A stretch of DNA of 64,000 nucleotides from contig JAJFKW010000001.1 of assembly GCA_021773015.1 (NCBI GenBank), positions 496,001 through 560,000 of the forward strand. Direction: 5' to 3'. This stretch comes from Woeseia sp. GTDB taxonomy: Bacteria > Pseudomonadota > Gammaproteobacteria > Steroidobacterales > Woeseiaceae. A program made the translations under genes and the position numbers. The notes beneath the pieces were generated by a model. It made no database searches and was not told where the DNA came from. It saw nothing but the letters and a program-made list of their open reading frames with translations. Of this stretch, positions 15,035-23,768 are shown piece by piece. How positions within the stretch are numbered: the first letter of the stretch is position 1; the number at the start of each line of letters is the position of its first letter.

Positions 15035-15052
15035 CCACCAATCGCCCACAAT

Positions 15053-15658
15053 TCACTGTGTTTCTGCATCATTCGCATCTGTTACAGGCAATTCCTGAGC
15101 GACAACAACCCTCGCTGGTCGCAATAGACGGCCGTTGAGCGTGTAGCCTTTCTGAAAAACCGTCAAAACGGATCCCGGCTCCACGTCGGTCGAAGGTTGC
15201 ATTGTCATTGCTTCGTGAAGTTGCGGATCGAAGGGTTCGCCCTGCGGGTCAACCTCCACAACACCGAAGCGTTCCATGGTCGTCACCAACAATTTCAATG
15301 TTGCTTCGCTGCCGATTTTTAGCTGTTCAGCGTCAGCACTATCACTTGCGATCAAGCCCATTTCCAGACTGTCACGGACCGCCAGGAGGTCAGAGCCGAA
15401 TCGTTCTAAGGCGAATTTTCTAGCGTTTTCAACGTCTCGCGCAGCGCGTTTTCGGACGTTTTCGAGCTCAGCGGCGGCTCTCAGGTAGCTATTCCAGTTT
15501 TCTTCGACTTTAGCCTGCAGCTCTGCAACAACGTCGTCGCCCGATTGAACCTCGTCATCCGCAGCATGCAGTCGATCGGAATCGGCTGCCGCTGTCGCCT
15601 CTTCCGACTGCGTTTCCAACTCCGCATCGTTTTCCGAACGCTCGCCATGTCCGTTCAT
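15053..15658 (-). CDS. grpE: Nucleotide exchange factor GrpE
   Basis: Releases ADP from DnaK. I use the ATG at 15658 (201 aa, MNGHGERSENDAELETQSE): GGAGAAGGG lies about 8 nt upstream of it, and the longer open frame from 15733 adds 25 residues of no family resemblance. The N terminus is acidic and disordered-looking. A long helix follows (AELQAKVEENWNSYLRAAAE, ENVRKRAARDVENA), then the beta-domain with VDPQGEPFDPQLHEAM and VLTVFQKGYTLNGRLLRPARV, typical of GrpE. It lies between hrcA and dnaK, with a sigma-32-type promoter of its own. Confidence 0.96.
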   Translation of the reverse strand: MNGHGERSENDAELETQSEEATAAADSDRLHAADDEVQSGDDVVAELQAKVEENWNSYLRAAAELENVRKRAARDVENARKFALERFGSDLLAVRDSLEMGLIASDSADAEQLKIGSEATLKLLVTTMERFGVVEVDPQGEPFDPQLHEAMTMQPSTDVEPGSVLTVFQKGYTLNGRLLRPARVVVAQELPVTDANDAETQ

Positions 15659-15747
15659 CTGGACCCTTCTCCAAATTTGATTGTCAGCAGTCGGTCTTAC
15701 AGGCGAATTGCCTAAGTAATAATGACCGACCAAAAAAGTCTGTCGCA

Positions 15748-15774
15748 GTTTGGGGACTTACGGCTGAATATCAA
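15748..15774 (-). promoter_or_regulatory. Sigma-32 (RpoH)-type promoter for grpE
   Basis: On the minus strand CTTGATA (the TTGATA part at 15774-15769), a 13-nt spacer, then CCCCAAAC (15755-15748). This is close to the heat-shock consensus and has the same spacer as the dnaK site. It lies about 90 bp upstream of the grpE ATG. Confidence 0.6.
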
Positions 15775-15926
15775 GCGTTTGAATGTAAAAATATCGCCAA
15801 AATCGGCCAAATCACCTATTTGCTTGCAACCTGGTGCGGAAATGGGCGTTGCGTGCTGGAGTAACGTGGTCTTTATTGACCGACGCGCCAATTTGAAACA
15901 AGCCGGCAAAAATACTGGTCGTGGCC

Positions 15927-16985
15927 TTAATCTCCGGGCCGCAAGGCCGAACCAAGCAATTTGGCAGTTATGTCGACGATAGGAACCACCCGATCATAAG
16001 CCATGCGAGTCGGCCCAATGACGCCAAGCACGCCAACGTGACCATCCTCCGCCTGATACGGAGCGCTGACGACGCTAATATCGTCCAAAATTCCGTAGCC
16101 CGATTCTTCGCCGATGAATACCTGAACGCCGCTCGCGTTGATGCTTCGGTCGAGCAGATCGAGCATAAAGCGCTTACGTGAAAAAGCGTCGAACAGGCGA
16201 CGCAGAGTATCGACATCCGACAGTTCCGCAAAACTCATCAAATTAGTCTCGCCCTTGATGACAAATTCTCCATCGCCGGGCACAGCACCTTCCATAGCCG
16301 ATTGCGCTACGGTAACAATATCGTGCATTGCTTGATTCATGGAATTGCGTGTCTCGTCCAAATCGGCAACCAACCGCGAGCGAATATTTGCGAGATCGGC
16401 GCCGACATAGTTTTCATTGACGAAGTTGGCTGCTTGCTGCAATTCCGAATTCGTATACACCCGGTCCGTATGCATAATTCGATTTTGAACTTCCTTATCA
16501 TTGATCACGAGAATGACCAAAACCCGATTATCTGACAATGACAGAAATTCGATCTGCCGCAATACCGCCTGCTGTCCACGCGCCACTGTCACGACGCCTG
16601 CCATGCTAGTGATATGTGAGAGCATTTTGGACACAGAGCCAAGCAGCGCATCAGGATCGTCTTGTTGATCGTGCAGCTGCTGTCGCAGCTGGCGGATATC
16701 GCCATCCTTCGGCGCCTTGTAGCGAACCAGGGAATCCACGAACAGCCGATAGCCTTGCGGCGTTGGCACCCTTCCCGCCGACGTATGTGGCGCGCAAATG
16801 AGGCCTAACTCTTCTAAATCCGCCATAACGTTGCGGATCGTAGCCGGACTCAATGCTACGCCGGAGTCTTTTGATAACGTTCTAGATCCAACGGGTTGCC
16901 CATCCTGTATAAAACGCTGAATCAATACCCGTAACAGGTATTGCGCGCGCTCACTGGGATATCCCGCTGGTGATTCGTTGGTCAT
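15927..16985 (-). CDS. hrcA: Heat-inducible transcription repressor HrcA
   Basis: Represses class I heat-shock genes by binding CIRCE operators. The 352-residue length is normal. The N-terminal winged helix carries RAQYLLRVLIQRFIQDGQPV and SPATIRNVMADLEELGLI, which are diagnostic. A GAF-like dimer domain follows with GVVTVARG, and the C-terminal domain has SVVSAPYQ and VGVLGVIGPTRMAYDRVVP. It heads the hrcA-grpE-dnaK-dnaJ cluster and is divergent from nadK. I found no clear CIRCE (TTAGCACTC-N9-GAGTGCTAA) in the window, while sigma-32-type sites are visible; its operator may be degenerate or elsewhere. Confidence 0.96.
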   Translation of the reverse strand: MTNESPAGYPSERAQYLLRVLIQRFIQDGQPVGSRTLSKDSGVALSPATIRNVMADLEELGLICAPHTSAGRVPTPQGYRLFVDSLVRYKAPKDGDIRQLRQQLHDQQDDPDALLGSVSKMLSHITSMAGVVTVARGQQAVLRQIEFLSLSDNRVLVILVINDKEVQNRIMHTDRVYTNSELQQAANFVNENYVGADLANIRSRLVADLDETRNSMNQAMHDIVTVAQSAMEGAVPGDGEFVIKGETNLMSFAELSDVDTLRRLFDAFSRKRFMLDLLDRSINASGVQVFIGEESGYGILDDISVVSAPYQAEDGHVGVLGVIGPTRMAYDRVVPIVDITAKLLGSALRPGD

Positions 16986-16987
16986 TG

Positions 16988-16999
16988 AGTATTAATACT
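16988..16999. promoter_or_regulatory. Perfect 12-bp palindrome just upstream of hrcA
   Basis: AGTATTAATACT reads the same on both strands and lies 3 bp before the hrcA ATG, in the hrcA/nadK divergent gap. It could be an operator or a coincidental AT-rich box. Confidence 0.3.
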
Positions 17000-17166
17000 G
17001 GAAACTCACTCGTGTCAAATAAGCACTGTGTTACTGTGAAATCAAAAACCTAGCAACGGCTTGGTGATCGGTCAAGGGTCTGTAACAATTTGTCCTAATT
17101 CAAGTGTTGCCCAATACATCGTACTCAGTCTACGATTTGTACCCAACCCTGCATAGAGTAGCAAAA

Positions 17167-18075
17167 TTGCCCTCAACCTCTAAATTTCAGGTGGTCGCGT
17201 TAATTGGACGACCAGATGATGTGCGTGTCATTGAGCCAATGCAGGCCCTCGGTGCGCATTTAACAAAAGCTGGTATCGCTGTGATCGCAGATGTGGCTAT
17301 AGCGGCCGAGATTTCGGCCACAGCGGCCAATGAAAAAGATTTAGCTGAGCAGCCCGATTTAATAATCGCGGTTGGCGGCGACGGAACCATTCTTTACGCT
17401 GCAGAAATCGCAAGAATTTCTAATAAACCGTTACTTGGTGTGAATCGCGGCCGTCTTGGCTTCTTAGCGGATGTTTCACCGCACGAGATGCTCAGCAGTC
17501 TGGACGAGATTTTAGCGGGCAACTATTCCAGTGACAGTCGTATGCTACTCAACGCGAGTATCAAAGCGAGAAACGGCTCTGTAACGAGCGCGACCGGACT
17601 GAATGACGTTGTATTGCAGCGCCGTGAAACCGGCAGAATGGTGGATCTGGAGACGCGAATCGGCAACCGTTATATCAATACGCACGCCGGTGATGGACTG
17701 ATTGTCGCTACACCGACCGGCTCAACTGCGTATTCGCTGAGCTGCGGTGGGCCCATCATCGAGCCCTCGTTGGACGCATTAGTCATGGTACCGATTTGTC
17801 CACATACATTAAGTGACCGGCCAATCGTGGTTTCAGCGGGACAGGAGATTGAGGTTGTCCTGCTGCAGCGAGGAGATAGTAAGGCGGACATCATCGTCGA
17901 CGGTCGCAGCATAGCCGAGCTCAATCCAGAGGATACGCTGCACATATCGTGTGCTGCGGAACGAATCTCGCTGATCCATCCACCCGGTTACGACTACTAC
18001 GAAATACTGCGTTCCAAATTGCATTGGGGACATGACAGCCGTAACCGCCATCACAGAGACCAGAATCCTGGCTAA
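17167..18075 (+). CDS. nadK: NAD kinase NadK
   Basis: Phosphorylates NAD to NADP. Motifs: VALIGRP near the N terminus, IAVGGDGTILYA (GGDG catalytic loop), GVNRGRLGFL (NxGxxGFL form), and TPTGSTAYSLSCGGP. It ends with DYYEILRSKLHWG, the usual family end, plus a short basic tail. The start is uncertain. The frame is open from GTG 17104, but a TTG at 17167 has GAGTA upstream and gives six residues before the conserved strand, as in E. coli, so I use it (302 aa). recN starts 2 bp after the stop, so the two are likely coupled. Confidence 0.93.
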   Translation: MPSTSKFQVVALIGRPDDVRVIEPMQALGAHLTKAGIAVIADVAIAAEISATAANEKDLAEQPDLIIAVGGDGTILYAAEIARISNKPLLGVNRGRLGFLADVSPHEMLSSLDEILAGNYSSDSRMLLNASIKARNGSVTSATGLNDVVLQRRETGRMVDLETRIGNRYINTHAGDGLIVATPTGSTAYSLSCGGPIIEPSLDALVMVPICPHTLSDRPIVVSAGQEIEVVLLQRGDSKADIIVDGRSIAELNPEDTLHISCAAERISLIHPPGYDYYEILRSKLHWGHDSRNRHHRDQNPG

Positions 18076-18077
18076 CT

Positions 18078-19787
18078 ATGCTGACTAATCTACAAATTCG
18101 TGATTTCGCAATCGTTGATCACATTAACGTTGAATTTGCGGACGGCATGACGGTATTAACCGGCGAAACCGGCGCTGGCAAGTCGATCCTCGTTGACGCG
18201 CTGGGTCTGGTTCTTGGTGAACGCGGCGGTTCAGGCTTGGTCCGCAAAGGCGCGACCCGCGCAGAATTTGCGGCATCCTTCGACCTTGGCGGCCTACCCG
18301 AGGTTGCGGCCTTGTTGGAAGAAAAGGTCCTGGACAGCGATGGCGAATGCCTGCTCCGCAGAGTAATCAACCTGGATGGTCGTTCACGTGCATTTATCAA
18401 CGGCAATGCAGTGCCACTGCAAACACTGAAGATGCTGGGTGAGTTCTTGCTCGACATCCATGGGCAGCACTTTCATCAATCTTTAGTAAAGACCAACGTA
18501 CAACTGGCGCTGCTAGATCACTTTGCAGGCGCACAGGATCTTCGAACACGCACAGCGAACGCATTCGCTGACTGGCGAGTCTTCGTTCAACAGCTCGATC
18601 ATCTACGCAGCGCCGTTGCCGATCGAAATGCGCAACAAGATTTACTGGAATTCCAAACGAATGAATTGGACTCACTGAATTTGCAGCCTGATGAATACGA
18701 CCGCCTTTCTGACGAAAGGCAAAAACTTCAATTTAGTGGAAAACTCGCAGAAGGCACTGCTGCAATCGTGTCTTCAATTTACGACGCCGAACCCGGCAAT
18801 GCGCATGGAGCTATTGCAGATGCCGTACATACCATTCAGACATTGCAAGACATGGATGAAAGTCTGGCACCGATTGGCAACATGCTTCGCGAAGCAGAGA
18901 TCCAGGTCGCAGAGGCAGCAGAGAGTCTGCGGCGCTATCACGATAGTCTCGGCATGGATCCAGCGGAACGTGATGTCATTGAACAGCGCCTCGACGTACT
19001 ACAATCCACGGCCCGCAAGCACAGAGTACAAGCAACAGAACTACCCGATCTGCTGCAGGCGCTAACCGAGCAACTGACCGAAATTCGCAACGCCGAATCG
19101 GCGGGGCAAGAACTAGAGCAACAAGCAATTGAGACCGAGCAGGTCTACCGTAAGCACGCTAAAATGCTTTCGGCTGAACGCCACAAAGCGGCGATAGAGT
19201 TTTCCGACGCTGTATCCGACGCGATGGCTGACCTCGGCATGGCCGGTGGTCGGTTCGAAATCGTGGTCACGGAAAAAACTGCCCAAACCGCCAGCGCGTC
19301 CGGTCTTGACGACATCGAGTTCTTAATTAGCGCCAACCCAGGACAGGCACCACAACCATTATCAAAGGTTGCGTCAGGCGGCGAACTGTCACGAATGAGT
19401 CTCGCGATTCAAGTTATCGCGCACGATGGCAGCACAATTCCAACAATGATTTTCGACGAAGTTGACAGCGGCGTCGGCGGTGGCGTTGCCGAAATGGTAG
19501 GCAAGCGGTTGCGCGAGTTATCCGCCGCCCGTCAAGTACTGTGTGTCACACATTTACCGCAAGTTGCTAGCCTGGCAAATCAGCATTGCCGCGTGTTAAA
19601 AATGTCAGACGGTCGTTCAACGCGAACCGGCGTTAGTTTGCTAAAGCACGACGAACGCGTAGAAGAGTTAGCTCGAATGCTTGGCGGTGTGGAAATTACC
19701 GATAAGACGCGCGCGCACGCTGCGGAAATGCTCGAAAACGGTCGAAAATTTGCGAAAAACAAAAAACAAGATAAGAAGAGTGCCTAA
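18078..19787 (+). CDS. recN: DNA repair protein RecN
   Basis: SMC-like ATPase that tethers broken DNA ends during recombinational repair. The 569-residue length is normal. Walker A is GETGAGKS (29-36). Coiled-coil arms fill the middle, rich in Glu, Gln and Leu. The ABC signature lies in VASGGELSRMSLAIQVI, and Walker B is TMIFDEVDSGVGG. The C-terminal part reads VLCVTHLPQVAS and ends in a Lys-rich tail. It lies directly behind nadK, a conserved pair, and is convergent with fur. Confidence 0.97.
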   Translation: MLTNLQIRDFAIVDHINVEFADGMTVLTGETGAGKSILVDALGLVLGERGGSGLVRKGATRAEFAASFDLGGLPEVAALLEEKVLDSDGECLLRRVINLDGRSRAFINGNAVPLQTLKMLGEFLLDIHGQHFHQSLVKTNVQLALLDHFAGAQDLRTRTANAFADWRVFVQQLDHLRSAVADRNAQQDLLEFQTNELDSLNLQPDEYDRLSDERQKLQFSGKLAEGTAAIVSSIYDAEPGNAHGAIADAVHTIQTLQDMDESLAPIGNMLREAEIQVAEAAESLRRYHDSLGMDPAERDVIEQRLDVLQSTARKHRVQATELPDLLQALTEQLTEIRNAESAGQELEQQAIETEQVYRKHAKMLSAERHKAAIEFSDAVSDAMADLGMAGGRFEIVVTEKTAQTASASGLDDIEFLISANPGQAPQPLSKVASGGELSRMSLAIQVIAHDGSTIPTMIFDEVDSGVGGGVAEMVGKRLRELSAARQVLCVTHLPQVASLANQHCRVLKMSDGRSTRTGVSLLKHDERVEELARMLGGVEITDKTRAHAAEMLENGRKFAKNKKQDKKSA

Positions 19788-19849
19788 GTCCTAACCGCGC
19801 TACGATAATGACTGAGACGCCATCCAAAGAGCGATCACTTTTTTACTAC

Positions 19850-20263
19850 TCAGCTTTTGTCTTTCTTCGGTCGAACGTACAACACGAGGTTGTGATCAAT
19901 TAGGTCGTAGCCGTGCTTCTCAGCAATTTCATTCTGCAAACGTTCGATGTCATCGTTGATGAACTCGATTACCTGACCTGACTCAACACACACCATATGG
20001 TCATGGTGGCCACCCTGATCCAATTCAAATACCGAGTGCCCGCCTTCAAAATTGTGGCGCGTCACCAGGCTTGCGCTTTCGAACTGGGTCAATACGCGAT
20101 ACACCGTCGCAAGTCCAATATCTTCGCCAGAATCAAGAAGTTCCTTGTAGATATCCTCCGCACTCATGTGTCGAGTTTCATTAATCTCCAATATCTCGAG
20201 AATTTTCAGCCTCGGCAAAGTGACCTTTAGACCGACCTTTTTTAGTTCATTTCGCTGCAACAT
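19850..20263 (-). CDS. fur: Ferric uptake regulator Fur
   Basis: Iron-responsive repressor. I take the ATG at 20263 (137 aa, MLQRNELKKVGLKVTLPRLK); the open frame to 20317 adds a hydrophobic leader unlike Fur. The winged helix shows RHMSAEDIYKELL and IGLATVYRVLTQFE. The metal-site region reads HHDHMVCVESGQVIEF. Unlike E. coli Fur there is no CxxC pair (only one Cys here) and the tail ends early (VRPKKDKS), as in Pseudomonas Fur. It is divergent from bamE across 177 bp. Confidence 0.96.
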   Translation of the reverse strand: MLQRNELKKVGLKVTLPRLKILEILEINETRHMSAEDIYKELLDSGEDIGLATVYRVLTQFESASLVTRHNFEGGHSVFELDQGGHHDHMVCVESGQVIEFINDDIERLQNEIAEKHGYDLIDHNLVLYVRPKKDKS

Positions 20264-20370
20264 TGATATGTTTCCGCTATTCAGAGTGATCACATAAGCT
20301 ACCGTGACGAAGAGCAAGCAGGTATTATCGGTCCCTATTATGAACGAGATGCCTCCCGCGCTCTACCGTT

Positions 20371-20401
20371 TTGACAGAATAGCGGGCGCACCCACTATAT
20401 T
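20371..20401 (+). promoter_or_regulatory. Sigma-70-type promoter for bamE
   Basis: TTGACA at 20371-20376 is a consensus -35. ACTATA (17-bp spacer) or TATATT (19-bp spacer) ending at 20399-20401 is the candidate -10. It lies about 40 bp upstream of bamE in the fur/bamE gap. Confidence 0.5.
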
Positions 20402-20440
20402 GCGCACATCAGTGCACAACCAAAAAAACTGATAATAGAT

Positions 20441-20767
20441 ATGCAAAAAATTGTTGTCCCGTTGTTAATTTGTTTGAGCTTTCTGTTAAGCGCAGGTTGC
20501 GTCTACAAGGCCGGCTTAGCCCAAGGAAATTTGCTTAAACAGGAAGATCTTGAGCAGGTTGAAATCGGAATGACGCGAAATCAGATTCGTTTCCTTCTCG
20601 GTACGCCAATGATCGACGATCCTTTTCATCGTGACCGCTGGGATTACATCTATTTCTTGAGGATCGGCCGTAAACCGGCCACCGCCAAACGCTGGGTCAG
20701 CATACACTTTGAAGAAGGTGCGGTAACTCAGATAGAAAAGGAATTGGAGCTCAATCCGAATCTGTAG
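20441..20767 (+). CDS. bamE: Outer membrane assembly lipoprotein BamE (SmpA/OmlA)
   Basis: Lipoprotein subunit of the BAM complex that inserts outer-membrane beta-barrels. The 108-residue length is normal. The signal peptide ends in lipobox LSAGC with C20. The family motif EIGMTRNQIRFLLGTPMIDDPF follows in two pieces: GMTRNQIRFLLGTP and DPFHRDRWDYIYFL. The gene is divergent from fur, as in many gammaproteobacteria. Its last 17 bp overlap the 3' end of rnfH on the other strand. Confidence 0.96.
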   Translation: MQKIVVPLLICLSFLLSAGCVYKAGLAQGNLLKQEDLEQVEIGMTRNQIRFLLGTPMIDDPFHRDRWDYIYFLRIGRKPATAKRWVSIHFEEGAVTQIEKELELNPNL

Positions 20768-21092
20768 TCGCACTATTCGGTGGCAGCTCACCCTGCCCCA
20801 TAACAAGACCGTCGGCCGCTAATTTTCTGCGCGCTTCTCGCGGATCGTTTATCAACGCGCGATAGGCCTCCAGCCGATCATTGTCGACCAGCCTATAAGA
20901 TTCGTTAACCGGTTTACCCCAAACGCCTAGCGGGCACTGGGCGAGGTTTAACTCAGGAAACTCGCGCTGATATTCCGGATTGAAAATCGCTTGGCGCGCT
21001 GACGTACCATTCGCAATCTCAACTGAAATAAGCTTTTGACGACCAGATGTTGCTAAGGCAATTTCAATGGCGATTTTTCCAGCCGCTGCCAC
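20751..21092 (-). CDS. rnfH: RnfH/RatB family ubiquitin-like protein
   Basis: Small beta-grasp protein of unknown biochemical role that sits beside ratA in most gammaproteobacteria. The 113-residue length is normal. Family features: IAIEIALATSGRQKL, the REFPELNLAQCPLGVWGK stretch and DNDRLEAYRALINDPREARR (L-x-Y-R-P/A-L-xx-DP-xx-R-R). The start is GTG at 21092, 5 bp after the ratA stop, so translation is probably coupled. It is tail-to-tail with bamE, overlapping by 17 bp. Confidence 0.92.
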   Translation of the reverse strand: MAAAGKIAIEIALATSGRQKLISVEIANGTSARQAIFNPEYQREFPELNLAQCPLGVWGKPVNESYRLVDNDRLEAYRALINDPREARRKLAADGLVMGQGELPPNSATTDSD

Positions 21093-21097
21093 GCTGA

Positions 21098-21538
21098 TTA
21101 CTTTCTGCTGCCGAAAACTTCCGTTGCGCGCGAAGTAAATGCGTCAACGAGAGAGTTACATGTGTCCTGAAAAAAACTGCCGAACATCATGTCAACGAGC
21201 ATGCTTTCAAATTCAAATTCGAGATTCAGCGCAACCTTGCATCCTTGCTCGCCTAGATCTTGAAACGTCCAACCACCCTGCAGATGACGAAAAGGCCCGC
21301 CTAACAAGGAAATATCAATGGCACTGAACTCAGTATTCCTATTTCGCGTCGTAAATGAGTTACTGAGGCCACCCTTCTGTAATTCGAGTGTGGCTTCCAC
21401 CACGTTGTCAGATCTGCTATGTACCTCTGACTGGCCGCACCACGGCAAGAAATTCGGATAGCTCTCGACGTCGTCAACCAAAACGAACATCTCACGTGCC
21501 GAATAAGGAACCAGTGCGCTGCGGCTGACCTTTCTCAC
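21098..21538 (-). CDS. ratA: RatA/COQ10-type START-domain protein
   Basis: Polyketide-cyclase/START-fold protein. E. coli RatA was reported to block 70S assembly, and homologues (COQ10) bind ubiquinone. The 146-residue length is normal. MRKVSRSALVPYSAREMF is the family start, and VDDVESYPNFLPWCG is diagnostic. The C-terminal helix is LVDMMFGSFFQDTCNSLVDAF in two overlapping parts. The start is GTG at 21538. It is followed by rnfH after 5 bp. Whether it acts as a toxin or a quinone chaperone cannot be read from sequence. Confidence 0.93.
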   Translation of the reverse strand: MRKVSRSALVPYSAREMFVLVDDVESYPNFLPWCGQSEVHSRSDNVVEATLELQKGGLSNSFTTRNRNTEFSAIDISLLGGPFRHLQGGWTFQDLGEQGCKVALNLEFEFESMLVDMMFGSFFQDTCNSLVDAFTSRATEVFGSRK

Positions 21539-21566
21539 TGTTCGCGCAACACGGGCGACAACGTCA

Positions 21567-22961
21567 TCATTTCCCAGTCAGATCGATCACGCCAATGGCG
21601 CTAAGGAAGACAAACAGGATCGCGATGGGCGCAATAAACCGCGCCAACAGTCGCCAAGCCCTATAGCTTGCTCCCGCACCACCCAGCTCCTCGGCGGTAG
21701 AGTTTCTGCACATCACCCAGCCCGCAAATACCGTGATCAGCAGGCCGCCCAGCGGCAACATGATATTGCTCGTAATATAGTCGACGTTGCTGAAAATTGT
21801 GCCGCTCAAGAATTTGACATCGGCCAGTAGATTGAACGAGAACACAGTGCCGAAGCCGAGTATCCAAGTGATGCCACCAACCAATATGGCCGCGCGCGCC
21901 CTGGACTCGTGAAATTTCTCAACGACCCACGCGACAGCAGGTTCCATCAACGCAATTGCCGAGGTCCAGGCTGCAAATGCAAGCAATACGAAGAATATGC
22001 TCGAGAACACCACGCCACCGGTCATTTGGCCAAATGCCAAAGGTAAGGTTACGAACACCAAACCAGGCCCCGAAGCCGGATCTAAGCCGTTTGCAAACAC
22101 CAACGGAAAAATAACCATCCCGGCGAGTATTGCAATCCCCGTATCGGCGACCACGACTGCGCTCGTCGCGCTGGTAATCGATGTTTCCTGCGGCAAATAG
22201 GCGCCGTATGCCATAACCGCACCCATGCCAATGCTCAACGTAAAAAATGCCTGCCCCATGGCCACCAGTATGCTGTTCCAAGTTAATGCCGAGAAATCTG
22301 GTGTGAACATGAATGCTACGCCGGCGCCAAACGATCCGGAATTGATCGAATACCCGAGCAGCGCCAATAACAAAAGAAGGAGCGCCGGCACCATGAAGCG
22401 GACCGCCGCTTCGAGACCACGCTCAACCCCGCGTGCTACCACCCAAACTGTCGTCGCCATGAATAGCGTAAAGACGCCGGTGACAGCAATCCAGTCGCCA
22501 GTGAAAGAGTCAAAAATAGCTTGCACTTCGCCCGCCGACGCGCCGGCAAAAACACCGGAAAAACTCTTTTGTACGTAGGCAACGACCCAGGCCGCGATGA
22601 CGCCGTAATACGACAAAATCAGCACACCAGCCAATACACCCATTCCGCCGACTAGTTGCCAATGTCCAGACCCGCCCTCTTCTTCGCCCAAGAGTTTCAT
22701 CGTTGCAATTGGATTTCGGCGGCCGCGTCTGCCGATCAAAATTTCGGACATCATGACCGGCATGCCAATTAGTACGACGCAAAACAAATACACAATGACG
22801 AATGCGCCGCCACCGTTTTGGCCTGCGATATACGGGAACTTCCAAATATTGCCGAGACCTACGGCCGACCCAGTCACTGCCAAAATGAATGCCAATCTGG
22901 AGGTCCAATTGCCGTGTAGTGATTTTCGTTGGGACGATGCGCCCGCTTCTTCATTCAGCAT
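21567..22961 (-). CDS. Sodium-dependent transporter, neurotransmitter:sodium symporter (SNF) family
   Basis: Inner-membrane Na+-coupled symporter of the LeuT fold, probably for an amino acid or amine; the substrate is unknown. I use the ATG at 22961 (464 aa), which has GAGAG upstream; the frame is open 36 codons further. TM1 carries the family signature GSAVGLGNIWKFPYIAG followed by QNGGGAFV. About 11-12 hydrophobic segments follow. The gene sits between smpB and ratA, which are usually adjacent, and is on the ratA strand 28 bp ahead of it, so it may be an insertion into a conserved block. Confidence 0.93.
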   Translation of the reverse strand: MLNEEAGASSQRKSLHGNWTSRLAFILAVTGSAVGLGNIWKFPYIAGQNGGGAFVIVYLFCVVLIGMPVMMSEILIGRRGRRNPIATMKLLGEEEGGSGHWQLVGGMGVLAGVLILSYYGVIAAWVVAYVQKSFSGVFAGASAGEVQAIFDSFTGDWIAVTGVFTLFMATTVWVVARGVERGLEAAVRFMVPALLLLLLALLGYSINSGSFGAGVAFMFTPDFSALTWNSILVAMGQAFFTLSIGMGAVMAYGAYLPQETSITSATSAVVVADTGIAILAGMVIFPLVFANGLDPASGPGLVFVTLPLAFGQMTGGVVFSSIFFVLLAFAAWTSAIALMEPAVAWVVEKFHESRARAAILVGGITWILGFGTVFSFNLLADVKFLSGTIFSNVDYITSNIMLPLGGLLITVFAGWVMCRNSTAEELGGAGASYRAWRLLARFIAPIAILFVFLSAIGVIDLTGK

Positions 22962-23136
22962 TTTATTATTCTCTCGCCCGCGTAAATCAGGGCTGTTTGC
23001 TTTTGATCGCGCGATTCTGGAGGAAATTAGGCTGCCTGACAATATATCGAGCAGAGCTTCGCGAATCATACTGCCGTATAATCGCCCGCCACTCGCGCGG
23101 GCTACGCAGTATTCTTAGCCTTAGATTCGATACGCC

Positions 23137-23616
23137 ATGAGCAAAAAAAGTAGCCAAAAACCTGCCAAAGCCACTATCGCTGTCAATAAAAAGGCGCGTC
23201 ACGACTATTTCATCGAGCAGACTTTTGATTGCGGGCTAGTCCTTGAGGGCTGGGAAGTTAAGAGCCTCAGAGCCGGTCGGGCGCAGCTTACGGAAACCTA
23301 TGTGCATTTAAAGAACGGCGAAGCGTGGCTAATTGGTGCGCATTTTGCGCCGCTGAACACGGTATCAACCCACATCACGGCCAACCCAACGAGAACCCGC
23401 AAGCTGCTGTTGAATCGGCATGAACTGGATCGCATGGTCGGCGCGGTGGAACGCAAGGGTTATACGTTGGTTGCACTATCGATGTTTTGGCGCAAAGGCC
23501 GCGCCAAACTGGAGATTGGTCTCGCCAAAGGCAAGAAGCAGCACGACAAACGGGCTACAGAAAAAAATCGCGACTGGGAGCGCCAAAAAGCTAGAATCAT
23601 GAAGTCTTCTTCTTAG
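23137..23616 (+). CDS. smpB: SsrA-binding protein SmpB
   Basis: Binds tmRNA and delivers it to stalled ribosomes in trans-translation. The 159-residue length is normal. [20 protein letters not shown], then [15 protein letters not shown] are the family motifs. The OB-fold core continues with [19 protein letters not shown], and the C-terminal basic tail has [20 protein letters not shown]. It is on the same strand as ssrA, which begins 152 bp later, so partner protein and RNA are adjacent. Confidence 0.98.
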   Translation: MSKKSSQKPAKATIAVNKKARHDYFIEQTFDCGLVLEGWEVKSLRAGRAQLTETYVHLKNGEAWLIGAHFAPLNTVSTHITANPTRTRKLLLNRHELDRMVGAVERKGYTLVALSMFWRKGRAKLEIGLAKGKKQHDKRATEKNRDWERQKARIMKSSS

Positions 23617-23721
23617 GCTTTTCAATGGACTATCTAATATATCTATTGTATATTCTTACAAGTTTTCGATTATTTTCATTGACTCAATATAGGTCGGAGC
23701 GCTGTTTTCTAACGCTCGTCA

Positions 23722-23749
23722 TTGATTTAAATCCTGGCTGCCCTAATAT
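23722..23749 (+). promoter_or_regulatory. Sigma-70-type promoter for ssrA
   Basis: TTGATT (23722-23727), a 16-bp spacer, then TAATAT (23744-23749). Transcription would begin about 12 nt ahead of the mature 5' end at 23769, leaving a short leader for RNase P. Confidence 0.6.
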
Positions 23750-23768
23750 TCATCCATCGACTGACACT

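Noticed and set aside
16986-17166. Possible CIRCE element in the hrcA/nadK gap
   Set aside because: AAGCACT at about 17021-17027 resembles one half-site, but no matching second half at the 9-nt spacing is present.
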